From Pseudomonas sp. 8AS (GTDB lineage Bacteria; Pseudomonadota; Gammaproteobacteria; Pseudomonadales; Pseudomonadaceae), in assembly GCF_902506505.1 (NCBI RefSeq), contig NZ_LR733406.1, forward strand, positions 3,780,693 through 3,844,692: a stretch of 64,000 nt of DNA, given 5' to 3'. Positions 33,714 to 41,789 of this stretch are shown piece after piece. The notes under the pieces are model-generated. The model was not told the DNA's origin, made no database searches, and was given only the letters and a program-made list of their open reading frames with translations. The position numbers and the translations under genes were made by a program. Position 1 is the stretch's first letter; every line of letters starts with the position of its first letter.

Positions 33714-34808
33714 ATGAAACGCAGAGCCTTCCTCGGCCTCGCTGGCGCCGCCCTCGCCGCCGCCTCCCTGGGCGGCTGGAAGCTGGCCAGCCACGCCCGG
33801 CAACCCCTGCTGCTGTCGGCCCGCGACGACGGCAACGGCCAGCATTACGCCGTCGGCTACCGCCTGGACGGCAGCCAAGCCTTCGCCACGCCGGTCGCCG
33901 AACGCTGCCACGACGTGGTGCCGCACCCCAGCCTGCCGCTGGCCGTGTTCGTCGGCCGCCGGCCGAGCCGCGAGAGCTACCTGATCGACACCCGCGACGG
34001 CCGCCTGCTGCAGACCCTGGCCGCCGCGCACGAGCGCCACTTCTACGGCCACGGCCTGTTCCACCAGGACGGCGAGCTGTTCTACAGCACCGAGAACGAC
34101 ACCGCGCAGCCCGGCCGCGGCGTGCTCGGCGTCTATCGCCTGCAGGCCGACCGGCTGCAGCGCATCGGCGAGCACTCCACCCACGGCATCGGCCCGCACC
34201 AGCTGCTCTGGCTGCCCGGCGGGGAAAACCTGGTGGTGGCCAACGGCGGCATCCGCACCGAGGCCGACAGCCGGGTGATGATGAACCTGCAGGCCATGGA
34301 ACCCAGTCTGGTGCTGATGCAGCGCGACGGCACGCTGCTGAGCAAGGAGCAGCTGCCGCAGCAGATGAACAGCGTGCGCCACCTGGCCGTGGCCAGCGAC
34401 GGCACCATAGTCTCCGGCCAGCAGTACGAGGGCGACCCGCTGGACGCCGCGCCCTTGCTGGCGATCAAGCGCCCCGGCCAGCCCTTCCAGGCCTTCCCCC
34501 TGGGCGAGGCGCAGCGCGCGGCGATGCACCAGTACACCGCCAGCCTGGCCATCCACGACGAACTGCGCCTGCTGGCCCTGACCGCGCCACGCGGCAACCG
34601 CTTCTTCATCTGGAACCTGGACAGCAGCGAGCTGCTGCTCGACGCCCCGCTGCCGGATTGCGCCGGGGTCGGCGCGGTGAGCGAGGGTTTCGTCGTCACC
34701 TCCGGCCAGGGCCGCTGCCGCCTGTACGACTGCCGCACCAGGCCGATCGCCGCCCACCCGCTGCAGCTGCCGGCCGGGTTGTGGGACAACCACCTGCGCC
34801 TGGCCTGA
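33714..34808 (+). CDS. DUF1513 protein, Tat-exported beta-propeller
   Basis: A 364-residue protein. The N-terminus MKRRAFLGLAGAALAAASLGG looks like a Tat signal with one twin-arginine motif (RRAFLG). The rest is a repeated beta structure with seven or so blades (VVPHPSLPLAVFVGR; SRESYLIDTRDGRLLQT). DUF1513 has no known activity; it is almost always next to imelysins. Tat export suggests that it folds with a cofactor in the cytoplasm. It starts at the base after the stop of the second imelysin, so the three genes are tightly coupled. Confidence 0.85.
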   Translation: MKRRAFLGLAGAALAAASLGGWKLASHARQPLLLSARDDGNGQHYAVGYRLDGSQAFATPVAERCHDVVPHPSLPLAVFVGRRPSRESYLIDTRDGRLLQTLAAAHERHFYGHGLFHQDGELFYSTENDTAQPGRGVLGVYRLQADRLQRIGEHSTHGIGPHQLLWLPGGENLVVANGGIRTEADSRVMMNLQAMEPSLVLMQRDGTLLSKEQLPQQMNSVRHLAVASDGTIVSGQQYEGDPLDAAPLLAIKRPGQPFQAFPLGEAQRAAMHQYTASLAIHDELRLLALTAPRGNRFFIWNLDSSELLLDAPLPDCAGVGAVSEGFVVTSGQGRCRLYDCRTRPIAAHPLQLPAGLWDNHLRLA

Positions 34809-34822
34809 GCCACGCGCCAGGC

Positions 34823-34849
34823 TAAAGGTCGGCGCCGGCCTACCGATCT
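34823..34849 (+). promoter_or_regulatory. candidate FliA (sigma-28) promoter of the chemoreceptor gene
   Basis: TAAA (34823-34826), 15 bases, then ACCGATCT (34842-34849) resembles the sigma-28 consensus TAAA-N15-GCCGATAA with a mismatched first base and end. It lies about 100 bases before the chemoreceptor start, a gene class often under FliA. Confidence 0.5.
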
Positions 34850-34950
34850 ATACTCACCGCGGCTTGACCGGCCCGCCTCCAGGCGGCAGCCGGCACGCGC
34901 CCCACGGCGCGCCTTGCCGCACCCAAAACCCGGAAGAGAGGCCTAGCCCC

Positions 34951-36573
34951 ATGTTGCAAAAATCCCTGCGCGCGCAGATTCTCGCCCTGCTCGGCGGCAG
35001 CCTGGTGCTGATCCTGATCACCGCCCTGGCCTGCTTCAGCTTCCTCTCCGGCGGCATGCAGGCCTACCGCGGCCTGCTCGACGGCCCGCTGGAAGCCAGC
35101 CGCCTGATCGACGCGGCCAACGTCGAGTTCAAGATCCAGGTGCAGGAATGGAAGAACGTCCTGCTGCGCGGCCGCGACAGCGCCAATCTGGACAAGTACT
35201 GGGGCCAGTTCGAGGCCCAGGAACGCAAGGTGCAGGACACCCTGGGCCAACTGGCCCAGATCGCCGCCGATGATCCGGCCCTGCAGGCCCAGGTCGAGCG
35301 CCTGCGCAGCGAGCACCAGAGCCTCGGCGCCAACTACCGCAAGGGCCGCGACGCCTTCATCGCCGCCGCTGGCGACGCCCAGGCCGGCGATGCCGCGGTC
35401 AAGGGTATCGACCGCGCGGCCAGCGAGCAGATGAGCGCCCTGGTCAAGCAGCTGCGCGAACACAGCCTGCAGCAGGCCCGGCAGATCAACGCCGCCGCCG
35501 ACCGCACCATCCTCATCGGCAGCCTGTTGCTGCTGGCCGCCAGCGGGCTGATCGCCCTGTTCAGCCTGTGGCTGGTCAACCGCAACCTGATCATCCCGAT
35601 CCGCCACCTGATCACCCACGTCGACCAGCTTAGTCACGGCAACTTCGGCCAGCGCGTGGAAACCACCCGCGCCGACGAGCTGGGCATGCTGGCCATCGCC
35701 GCCAACACCCTGCGCGACTTCCTCGCCAGCACCACCCAGAGCCTGCAACAGAGCAGCAGCAACCTGGACAACGCCAGCGGCGAGCTGAACAACATCGCCT
35801 CGCGCATGACCCTGGGCATCAACGAGCAGTTCGAGCGCACCGACCAGGTCGCCACCGCCATGCACGAGATGTCCGCCACGGCCCAGGAAGTGGCCCGCCA
35901 CGCCGCCGAGGCCGCGCATGCCGCCGACGATGCCGACAGCTCGGCGCGCCAGGGCGGCCAGGTGATGGACGCGACCATCCAGACCATCACCGGCATGCGC
36001 GGCGAGATCGCCAATACCGCCGAGGTGATCCGCCGCCTGGAAGCCGACAGCGGGCGCATCGGCAAGGTCCTCGAAGTGATCCGCGGCATCGCCGAGCAGA
36101 CCAACCTGCTGGCCCTCAACGCCGCCATCGAGGCCGCGCGCGCCGGCGAACAGGGCCGCGGCTTCGCCGTGGTGGCCGACGAGGTACGCACCTTGGCCCA
36201 GCGCACCGCAGAATCCACCGCCGAGATCAACCAGATCATCGACACGGTGCAGACCGGCGCCCTGAATGCCGTGCGTGCCATCGAGAGCGGCCAGAGCCGT
36301 AGCGAGGAAGGCGTGACTCAGGTCACCGAGGCCGGCGCCATGCTGCAGCGCATCACCGGTGCGGTGGAAGCCATCCGCGACATGAACCGGCAGATCGCCA
36401 CCGCCGCCGAGGAGCAGACCTCGGTGGCCGAGGACATCTCGCGCAACCTCACCGAGATCACCGCCATCGCCAGTTCCAACCAGGAAAACGTCGAGCGCAC
36501 CCAGGCCGCCAGCCAGAACCTGCACCAGCTCTCCGGCGAGCTGGGCGCGGTGACCCGCAGCCTGGCCTCCTGA
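34951..36573 (+). CDS. methyl-accepting chemotaxis protein
   Basis: A 540-residue chemoreceptor. TM1 is at about residues 10-32, then a periplasmic helical ligand-binding domain of about 155 residues (four-helix-bundle type), TM2 near 190-210, then HAMP (residues 211-265) and the signalling hairpin. The conserved tip reads IAEQTNLLALNAAIEAARAGEQGRGFAVVADEVRTLA, as in all receptors that bind CheW and CheA. No C-terminal CheR pentapeptide is present. The ligand cannot be told from sequence. The ATG at 34951 is used; an in-frame codon 29 residues earlier adds a Pro-rich leader. It is a single gene after the DUF1513 gene. Confidence 0.93.
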   Translation: MLQKSLRAQILALLGGSLVLILITALACFSFLSGGMQAYRGLLDGPLEASRLIDAANVEFKIQVQEWKNVLLRGRDSANLDKYWGQFEAQERKVQDTLGQLAQIAADDPALQAQVERLRSEHQSLGANYRKGRDAFIAAAGDAQAGDAAVKGIDRAASEQMSALVKQLREHSLQQARQINAAADRTILIGSLLLLAASGLIALFSLWLVNRNLIIPIRHLITHVDQLSHGNFGQRVETTRADELGMLAIAANTLRDFLASTTQSLQQSSSNLDNASGELNNIASRMTLGINEQFERTDQVATAMHEMSATAQEVARHAAEAAHAADDADSSARQGGQVMDATIQTITGMRGEIANTAEVIRRLEADSGRIGKVLEVIRGIAEQTNLLALNAAIEAARAGEQGRGFAVVADEVRTLAQRTAESTAEINQIIDTVQTGALNAVRAIESGQSRSEEGVTQVTEAGAMLQRITGAVEAIRDMNRQIATAAEEQTSVAEDISRNLTEITAIASSNQENVERTQAASQNLHQLSGELGAVTRSLAS

Positions 36574-36841
36574 AACCCTGGTTGCGATCTTGCGCTGGAG
36601 CCTGTCTTTAACGCCGCAGGGCCGCCGCGCAGCAGCTCGCAGACAGCTTCCGAGCCCGCGTGCCGGCACAGGGAAGTGCCGGAGCAGGGCCTCAGCGGGC
36701 GATCGCCGCGACACCGCGTTGCGCCAATCGGCAGCGGTAATTTCCTGCAACCGGGATGTTTTTGACTTGATGGTCAGCTGGTACTAAGGTGCCTGCTTCG
36801 CCTATTCCCAGGCTACTCTCGCCCTGCCAAGGAACCGGAAT
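36574..36841 (+). other. intergenic region upstream of mexV
   Basis: 268 bases without a gene. A hairpin (CCGGCAC/GTGCCGG, near 36662-36684) could end the chemoreceptor transcript. Near 36763-36776 a short palindrome (TGAC-TTGATG-GTCA) beside GGTACTAAG may mark an operator or promoter for the pump. No regulator gene lies here, as in other mexVW loci as far as I recall. The AAGGAAC ribosome site of mexV is at the end. Confidence 0.45.
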
Positions 36842-37996
36842 ATGTTGCTCCGCCGCATGTTTATCATGCTGGGCGCGGTCATCCTCGTGGTGCTCGCCCT
36901 GGCCGCCTACAAAGGCTATTCGATCTACCAGGAAGTACAGCTGTTCGCCGCGCCGCAGCCGGCCATCAGCGTGTCCGCGGCCACGGCCAAGGAGCAGCCC
37001 TGGCAGAGCCGCCTGCCGGCCATCGGCACGCTCAAGGCGTTCCAGGGCGTCGACCTGACCGCCGAAGTCGAGGGCACCGTGCATCGGGTGCTGTTCCAGT
37101 CCGGCGAGAAGGTCAGCCTCGGCCAGCCCCTGCTGCAACTGGACAGCCAGGTGGAACAGGCGATCCTCGCCACCGCCCTGGCCGTGCGCAACCTGGCCCA
37201 GGTGGAGTACCAGCGCGGCAAGAACCTCGCCGTCAAGCAGGCCATCTCCAAGAGCGAGTTCGACCGTCTGAATGCCGAGCTGCTCAAGGCCGAGGCCAGC
37301 GTCGCCCAGCTGCAGGCCAGCCTGGACAAGAAGCGCATCCTCGCGCCCTTCGCCGGCACCATCGGCATCCGCCAGGTCGATGTCGGCGACTACCTGAGCC
37401 CCGGCAACCCGGTGGCCACCCTGCAGGACCTGTCCAAGCTGTATGTCGACTTCTTCCTGCCGGAACAGGCCGTGCCGCTGCTGGCCATCGGCCAACGCAT
37501 ACGCCTGAACGTCGCCGCCTATCCGGGCGAGGTATTCGAGGGCGAAATCGCCGCGATCAACCCCAAGGTCGAGGAAACCACGCGCAACCTGCAGGTCCGC
37601 GCCATGCTGCCGAACCCCGAGAGCAAGCTGCTGCCGGGCATGTTCGCCAACCTGGACGTCCTCCTGCCCGGTGAGAAGCCGGTGATCGTGGTTCCGGAAA
37701 CCGCCATCACCTACACCCTGTACGGCAACTCGGTGTACGTGATCGGTGAGAAGCAGGACGACAAAGGCGCCGTCGTAAAAGACGACAAGGGCCAGGCCCA
37801 GTTGCTGGTCGAGCGCCGTTTCGTCGAGACCGGCGAGCGCCGCGATGGCCAGGTGGTGGTGCTCAAGGGCCTCAAGGCCGGCGAGCAGGTGGTCACCGCC
37901 GGCCAGCTCAAGCTGGATAACGGCGCCCATGTGAGCATCGTCGACGACCAGGCCCAGGCGGTCGAAACGGCCACCCCAGCCAGCGCCGCCCGGTAA
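36842..37996 (+). CDS. mexV: RND efflux periplasmic adaptor MexV
   Basis: A 384-residue membrane-fusion protein that links the inner-membrane pump to an outer-membrane channel. An N-terminal hydrophobic anchor (residues 8-24) comes first, then the lipoyl halves (LTAEVEGTVHRVLFQSGEKV near residue 75; ILAPFAGTIGIRQVDVGDYL near residue 165), a short alpha-hairpin, a beta-barrel and a membrane-proximal domain. No lipobox is visible. The gene name rests on the pairing with the 1018-residue MexW-like pump and on recalled gene order next to the icmP cluster. Substrates of MexVW in P. aeruginosa include fluoroquinolones and chloramphenicol, with OprM as channel; no channel gene lies here. Confidence 0.85.
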   Translation: MLLRRMFIMLGAVILVVLALAAYKGYSIYQEVQLFAAPQPAISVSAATAKEQPWQSRLPAIGTLKAFQGVDLTAEVEGTVHRVLFQSGEKVSLGQPLLQLDSQVEQAILATALAVRNLAQVEYQRGKNLAVKQAISKSEFDRLNAELLKAEASVAQLQASLDKKRILAPFAGTIGIRQVDVGDYLSPGNPVATLQDLSKLYVDFFLPEQAVPLLAIGQRIRLNVAAYPGEVFEGEIAAINPKVEETTRNLQVRAMLPNPESKLLPGMFANLDVLLPGEKPVIVVPETAITYTLYGNSVYVIGEKQDDKGAVVKDDKGQAQLLVERRFVETGERRDGQVVVLKGLKAGEQVVTAGQLKLDNGAHVSIVDDQAQAVETATPASAAR

Positions 37997-38019
37997 GGCT
38001 CGGCACCAAGGAATCCAAC

Positions 38020-41000
38020 ATGGCTTTTACAGATCCGTTCATCCGTCGTCCGGTACTGGCAACCGTGGTCAGCCTGCTGATCATCCTGCTGGGCTTCCAG
38101 GCCTTCAGCAAACTGGTGATCCGCCAGTACCCGCAGATGGAAAACGCCCTGATCACGGTGACCACCGCCTACCCCGGGGCGAACGCCGAGACCATCCAGG
38201 GCTACATCACCCAGCCGCTGCAGCAAAGCCTGGCCAGTGCCGAAGGCATCGACTACATGACCTCGTCGAGCCAGCAGAACCTCTCGGTGATCTCCATCTA
38301 CGCGCGCATCGGCGCCGACAGCGACCGCCTGTTCACCGAGCTGCTGGCCAAGGCCGGCGAAGTGAAGAACCAGCTGCCGCAGGATGCCGAAGACCCGGTG
38401 CTATCCAAGGAAGCGGCCGACTCCACCGCGCTGATGTATGTCAGCTTCTACAGCGAGCAGCTGTCCAACCCGCAGATCACCGACTACCTGTCCCGGGTCA
38501 TCCAGCCCAAGCTGGCCACCCTGCCGGGCATGGCCGAAGCGGAAATCCTCGGCAACCAGGTGTTCGCCATGCGCCTGTGGCTGGACCCGGTGAAGATGGC
38601 CGCCTATGGCGTCACCGCCGGCGAGTTCAGCGAAGCCGTGCGCCAATACAACTTCCTCGCCGCCGCCGGCGAAGTGAAGGGCCAGTACGTGGTCACCAGC
38701 ATCAACGCCAGCACCGACCTGAAAACCCCGCAAGCCTTCGGCGCCATCCCGCTGAAGACCGTCGGCGACACCCGCGTGCTGGTGCGTGACGTGGCGCGGG
38801 TGGAAATGGGCGCGGCCAACTACGACTCGATCAGCTCGTTCGACGGCACCCCGTCCGTGTACATCGCCATCAAGGGCACGCCCAGCGCCAACCCGCTGGA
38901 CGTGATCAAGCACGTGCGCGCCATCCTCCCGGAGCTGGAAGCGCAGCTGCCGCCGAACCTGAAAGTCTCCATCGCCTACGACGCCACGCGCTTTATCCAG
39001 GCGTCCATCGACGAGGTGGTGAAGACCCTGATCGAGGCGGTGCTGATCGTCATCGTCGTGGTCTTCCTGTTCCTCGGCGCGTTCCGCTCGGTGCTGATCC
39101 CGGTGATCACCATCCCGCTGTCGATGATCGGCGTGCTGTTCTTCATGCAGCTGATGGGCTACTCGATCAACCTGCTGACCCTGCTGGCCATGGTCCTGGC
39201 CATCGGCCTGGTGGTGGACGACGCAATCGTGGTGGTGGAGAACATCCACCGCCATATCGAGGAAGGTAAAACGCCCTTCGACGCGGCCATCGAAGGGGCA
39301 CGGGAGATCGCCGTACCGGTGGTCTCGATGACCATTACCCTGGCGGCGGTGTACGCCCCCATCGGCTTCCTCGAAGGCCTCACCGGGGCGCTGTTCAAGG
39401 AATTCGCCCTGACCCTGGCCGGCGCGGTGATCATCTCCGGCATCGTCGCCCTGACCCTGTCGCCGATGATGTGCGCCAAGCTGCTGCGCCACGAGGAGAA
39501 CCCCTCGGGCCTGGCGCACCGCCTCGACCAGATCTTCGAGCGGCTCAAGCGCCGCTACCAGCGCGCCCTGCACGGCACCCTCAACACCCGCCCGGTGGTG
39601 CTGGTGTTCGCCCTGATCGTCCTCGGTCTGATCCCGGTGCTGCTCAAGTTCAGCCACAGCGAGCTGGCGCCGGAAGAGGACCAGGGCATAGTGTTCCTCT
39701 TCGCCAATGCGCCGCAGCCGACCAACCTCAACTACCTGAACGCCTACACCGACGAGTTCGTGGAGATCTTCAAGAGCTTCCCCGAGTACTACTCGTCGTT
39801 CCAGATCAATGGCTTCGATGGCGTCCAGTCCGGTATCGGCGGTTTCCTGCTGACCCCCTGGGACGAGCGCGAACGCACGCAGATGGAGCTGCTGCCGGAG
39901 GTCCAGGCCAGGCTCAATGCCATCCCCGGCCTGCAGATCTTCGGCTTCAACCTGCCGTCGCTGCCGGGCACCGGCCAGGGCCTGCCATTCCAGTTCGTGA
40001 TCAACACGCCGAACGACTACGAGTCGCTGTTGCAGGTGGCCGACCGGGTCAAGGCACGGGCCATGGAGTCGGGCAAGTTCGCCTTCCTCAACGTCGACCT
40101 GGCCTTCGACAAGCCGGAAGTGGTGGTCGATATCGACCGCGAGAAGGCCGCGCAGATGGGCGTGTCGATGCAGGACCTGGGGCTGACCCTGGCCACCCTG
40201 CTCGGCGAAGGCGAGATCAACCGTTTCACCATCGATGGCCGCAGCTACAAGGTGATCGCCCAGGTCGAGCGTGCCTACCGTGACAATCCGGGCTGGCTGA
40301 GCAGCTACTACGTGAAGAGCGAAAGCGGGCAGATGGTACCGCTGGGCACCCTGATCAAGGTCAGCGACCGCGCACGGCCGACCAAGCTCAAGCAGTTCCA
40401 GCAGCTCAACTCGGCGATCATCGAGGGTGTGCCGATCGTCAGCACCGGTGAAGCGGTGGACAGCATCGCGCAGATCGCCCGCGAGGAAGCGCCACGCGGC
40501 TATGCCTTCGACTATGCCGGCGCCTCGCGCCAGTACGTGCAGGAAGGTAGCGCGCTGTTCGTCACCTTCGCCCTGGCCCTGGCGATCATCTTCCTGGTGC
40601 TGGCCGCGCAGTTCGAAAGCTTCCGTGATCCCCTGGTGATCCTGGTGACCGTGCCACTGTCGATCTGCGGCGCCCTGCTGCCGATCTTCCTCGGCTTCTC
40701 CAGCATGAACATCTACACCCAGGTGGGCCTGGTGACGCTGATCGGCCTGATCAGCAAGCACGGCATCCTGATCGTCGAGTTCGCCAACCAGCTGCGCCGC
40801 GACAAGGGCCTGGGTGTGCGCGAAGCCATCGAGGAAGCCGCCTCGATTCGCCTGCGCCCGGTGCTGATGACCACCGCGGCGATGGTCTTCGGCATGGTGC
40901 CGCTGATCCTCGCCACCGGCGCCGGGGCGGCCAGCCGCTTCGACATCGGCCTGGTGATCGCCACCGGCATGTCGATCGGTACCCTGTTCACCCTGTTCGT

Positions 41001-41076
41001 CCTGCCCTGCGTCTACACCCTGCTGGCCAAGCCGGACACGCAACCGGCAGCGGCAGCAGTGGCGAGCAGCCACTGA
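38020..41076 (+). CDS. mexW: RND multidrug efflux transporter MexW
   Basis: A 1018-residue HAE-1 family proton antiporter with twelve TM helices and two large periplasmic loops. The proton-relay aspartates are D400 and D401 in GLVVDDAIVVVENIHRH. The N-terminus FIRRPVLATVVSLLIILLG is typical. It starts 23 bases after mexV. Its 3' end originally ran into a GCCCCGC/GCGGGGC terminator 10 bases past the stop, which is now split by a 206-bp insertion. Length equals MexW of P. aeruginosa as I recall it. Confidence 0.88.
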   Translation: MAFTDPFIRRPVLATVVSLLIILLGFQAFSKLVIRQYPQMENALITVTTAYPGANAETIQGYITQPLQQSLASAEGIDYMTSSSQQNLSVISIYARIGADSDRLFTELLAKAGEVKNQLPQDAEDPVLSKEAADSTALMYVSFYSEQLSNPQITDYLSRVIQPKLATLPGMAEAEILGNQVFAMRLWLDPVKMAAYGVTAGEFSEAVRQYNFLAAAGEVKGQYVVTSINASTDLKTPQAFGAIPLKTVGDTRVLVRDVARVEMGAANYDSISSFDGTPSVYIAIKGTPSANPLDVIKHVRAILPELEAQLPPNLKVSIAYDATRFIQASIDEVVKTLIEAVLIVIVVVFLFLGAFRSVLIPVITIPLSMIGVLFFMQLMGYSINLLTLLAMVLAIGLVVDDAIVVVENIHRHIEEGKTPFDAAIEGAREIAVPVVSMTITLAAVYAPIGFLEGLTGALFKEFALTLAGAVIISGIVALTLSPMMCAKLLRHEENPSGLAHRLDQIFERLKRRYQRALHGTLNTRPVVLVFALIVLGLIPVLLKFSHSELAPEEDQGIVFLFANAPQPTNLNYLNAYTDEFVEIFKSFPEYYSSFQINGFDGVQSGIGGFLLTPWDERERTQMELLPEVQARLNAIPGLQIFGFNLPSLPGTGQGLPFQFVINTPNDYESLLQVADRVKARAMESGKFAFLNVDLAFDKPEVVVDIDREKAAQMGVSMQDLGLTLATLLGEGEINRFTIDGRSYKVIAQVERAYRDNPGWLSSYYVKSESGQMVPLGTLIKVSDRARPTKLKQFQQLNSAIIEGVPIVSTGEAVDSIAQIAREEAPRGYAFDYAGASRQYVQEGSALFVTFALALAIIFLVLAAQFESFRDPLVILVTVPLSICGALLPIFLGFSSMNIYTQVGLVTLIGLISKHGILIVEFANQLRRDKGLGVREAIEEAASIRLRPVLMTTAAMVFGMVPLILATGAGAASRFDIGLVIATGMSIGTLFTLFVLPCVYTLLAKPDTQPAAAAVASSH

Positions 41077-41124
41077 TCAACCCGGCAAAAAGCCCCGCCT
41101 GGCGCGTAATGCTGTTCACTTAAG

Positions 41125-41162
41125 AAAAACGCCGCGACTCCCATTGGGAGCGCGGCGTTTTT
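41125..41162. terminator. terminator hairpin 1 inside the MITE
   Basis: A5, then CGCCGCG-a-CTCCC-att-GGGAG-CGCGGCG, then T5: a strong stem with a single-base bulge and U tracts on both strands. It starts at the base after the left terminal repeat and can stop transcripts in both directions. Confidence 0.85.
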
Positions 41163-41193
41163 CTTGGTCTGCTTTCTAGCTTTTGTGGGTCTA

Positions 41194-41229
41194 TTTTTCA
41201 GCGCCGGCCCTCTCGGCATGGCTGAAAAA
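41194..41229. repeat. hairpin 2 inside the MITE
   Basis: TTTTTCAGC and GCTGAAAAA flank an inner GCC/GGC pair. It lacks a T tract in either direction after the stem and looks structural. Confidence 0.6.
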
Positions 41230-41232
41230 CAC

Positions 41233-41267
41233 AAAAAACCCGCTGCCAGATGACTGGCAGCGGGTTT
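41233..41267 (-). terminator. terminator hairpin 3 inside the MITE
   Basis: A perfect 13-bp stem (AACCCGCTGCCAG with CTGGCAGCGGGTT), loop ATGA. On the minus strand it is followed by TTTTTTGTG (the A6 run 41233-41238), so it reads as a terminator for transcripts coming from the small exported-protein gene. Confidence 0.82.
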
Positions 41268-41372
41268 CTGGAGTGTCCCGCCAAGCCTCAGATGCTTAAG
41301 TGAACAGCATTACGCCTGGCGCGGGGCTTTTTGCTTATGGCTGAAATGCCTGCCGGACCAGGCTCTACGGCG

Positions 41373-41612
41373 CTACTGGTGAGCAGCCATGTTCTGCGAC
41401 AAACCGAACATCAGTAACAGCAAGTCGCTGTCGGGCCTGACCTGCGACACTAGCAGCTTGTTGCGGGCGACCGCTGGCTGCGGGCAGTACTGCCGCGAAC
41501 TCTGCTGGGCCTCCAGCACCATGGGTTCGGGCTCGCGCCATGCGGCGGCGGCCAGGGCCGTCACGCCGAGGGCGCCGACGAGGAAAAGACCTCGAGCAAT
41601 TTCTAACTTCAT
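41373..41612 (-). CDS. small exported protein of unknown function
   Basis: A 79-residue protein. The N-terminus MKLEIARGLFLVGALGVTALAAAAW is a signal peptide or anchor with a possible cleavage after AAA. The mature part is polar with a single Cys (SSRQYCPQP) and ends in a hydrophobic patch (LLLLMFGLSQ). I do not recognise a family. AAGGGG lies 8 bases before the ATG at 41612; an earlier in-frame codon at 41639 lacks such a site. It follows colS on the same strand and a ColR-like box lies 162 bases upstream, so it is a likely ColR target. Confidence 0.7.
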   Translation of the reverse strand: MKLEIARGLFLVGALGVTALAAAAWREPEPMVLEAQQSSRQYCPQPAVARNKLLVSQVRPDSDLLLLMFGLSQNMAAHQ

Positions 41613-41773
41613 AACTGCAACCCCTTGAAAATGCTGCAAGCACTTAAATGAAACCCTAGTTCACTAAGACTAGGGCGCAGGCTCGACAGACGAACGGTAG
41701 GCCAGGACACCGGCCCAGCCACGGTGTGACCAGCCTAGCCGGGGAAAGTTACAGGCAGGTTATGGAGCGCTTT

Positions 41774-41789
41774 GTGAAAAAAGCGTCAT
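41774..41789 (-). promoter_or_regulatory. candidate ColR box upstream of the small exported-protein gene
   Basis: On the minus strand the sequence reads ATGACGCTTTTTTCAC. The ColR consensus recalled from P. putida is YYNA(C/G)NNYTTTTTCAC; 15 of 16 positions fit. It overlaps the last codon and stop of colS and points toward the small gene. Confidence 0.62.

Larger units (their letters stand above)
41107..41312. mobile_element. MITE-like element with IS4-like ends and an 11-bp target duplication
   Basis: Perfect 18-bp terminal inverted repeats, TAATGCTGTTCACTTAAG at 41107-41124 and its complement at 41295-41312, enclose a 206-bp element with no coding capacity. The direct repeats CGCCTGGCGCG (41096-41106 and 41313-41323) flank it exactly. 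The ends match 15 of 18 positions of the E. coli IS4 inverted repeat as I recall it, and IS4 makes 11-13 bp duplications. It is therefore probably a non-autonomous relative mobilised by an IS4-family transposase encoded elsewhere. Confidence 0.9.
41087..41332. terminator. former mexW terminator, split by an insertion
   Basis: If bases 41107-41312 and one copy of the 11-bp duplication are removed, the sequence reads A5-GCCCCGC-CTGGC-GCGGGGC-T5, a perfect rho-independent terminator that could serve mexW and the convergent small gene. The 11-bp duplication CGCCTGGCGCG covers its loop and right arm. The two halves are now over 200 bases apart. Confidence 0.88.

Noticed and set aside
38401..41073. 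An 890-codon open frame on the minus strand
   Set aside because: It is antisense to mexW, rich in His, Asp and Gln, and has no recognisable domain.
41107..41312. The cluster of hairpins as a CRISPR array or a small RNA gene
   Set aside because: There are no regular direct repeats or spacers. The 18-bp inverted ends and the 11-bp duplication explain the structure as a transposable element.
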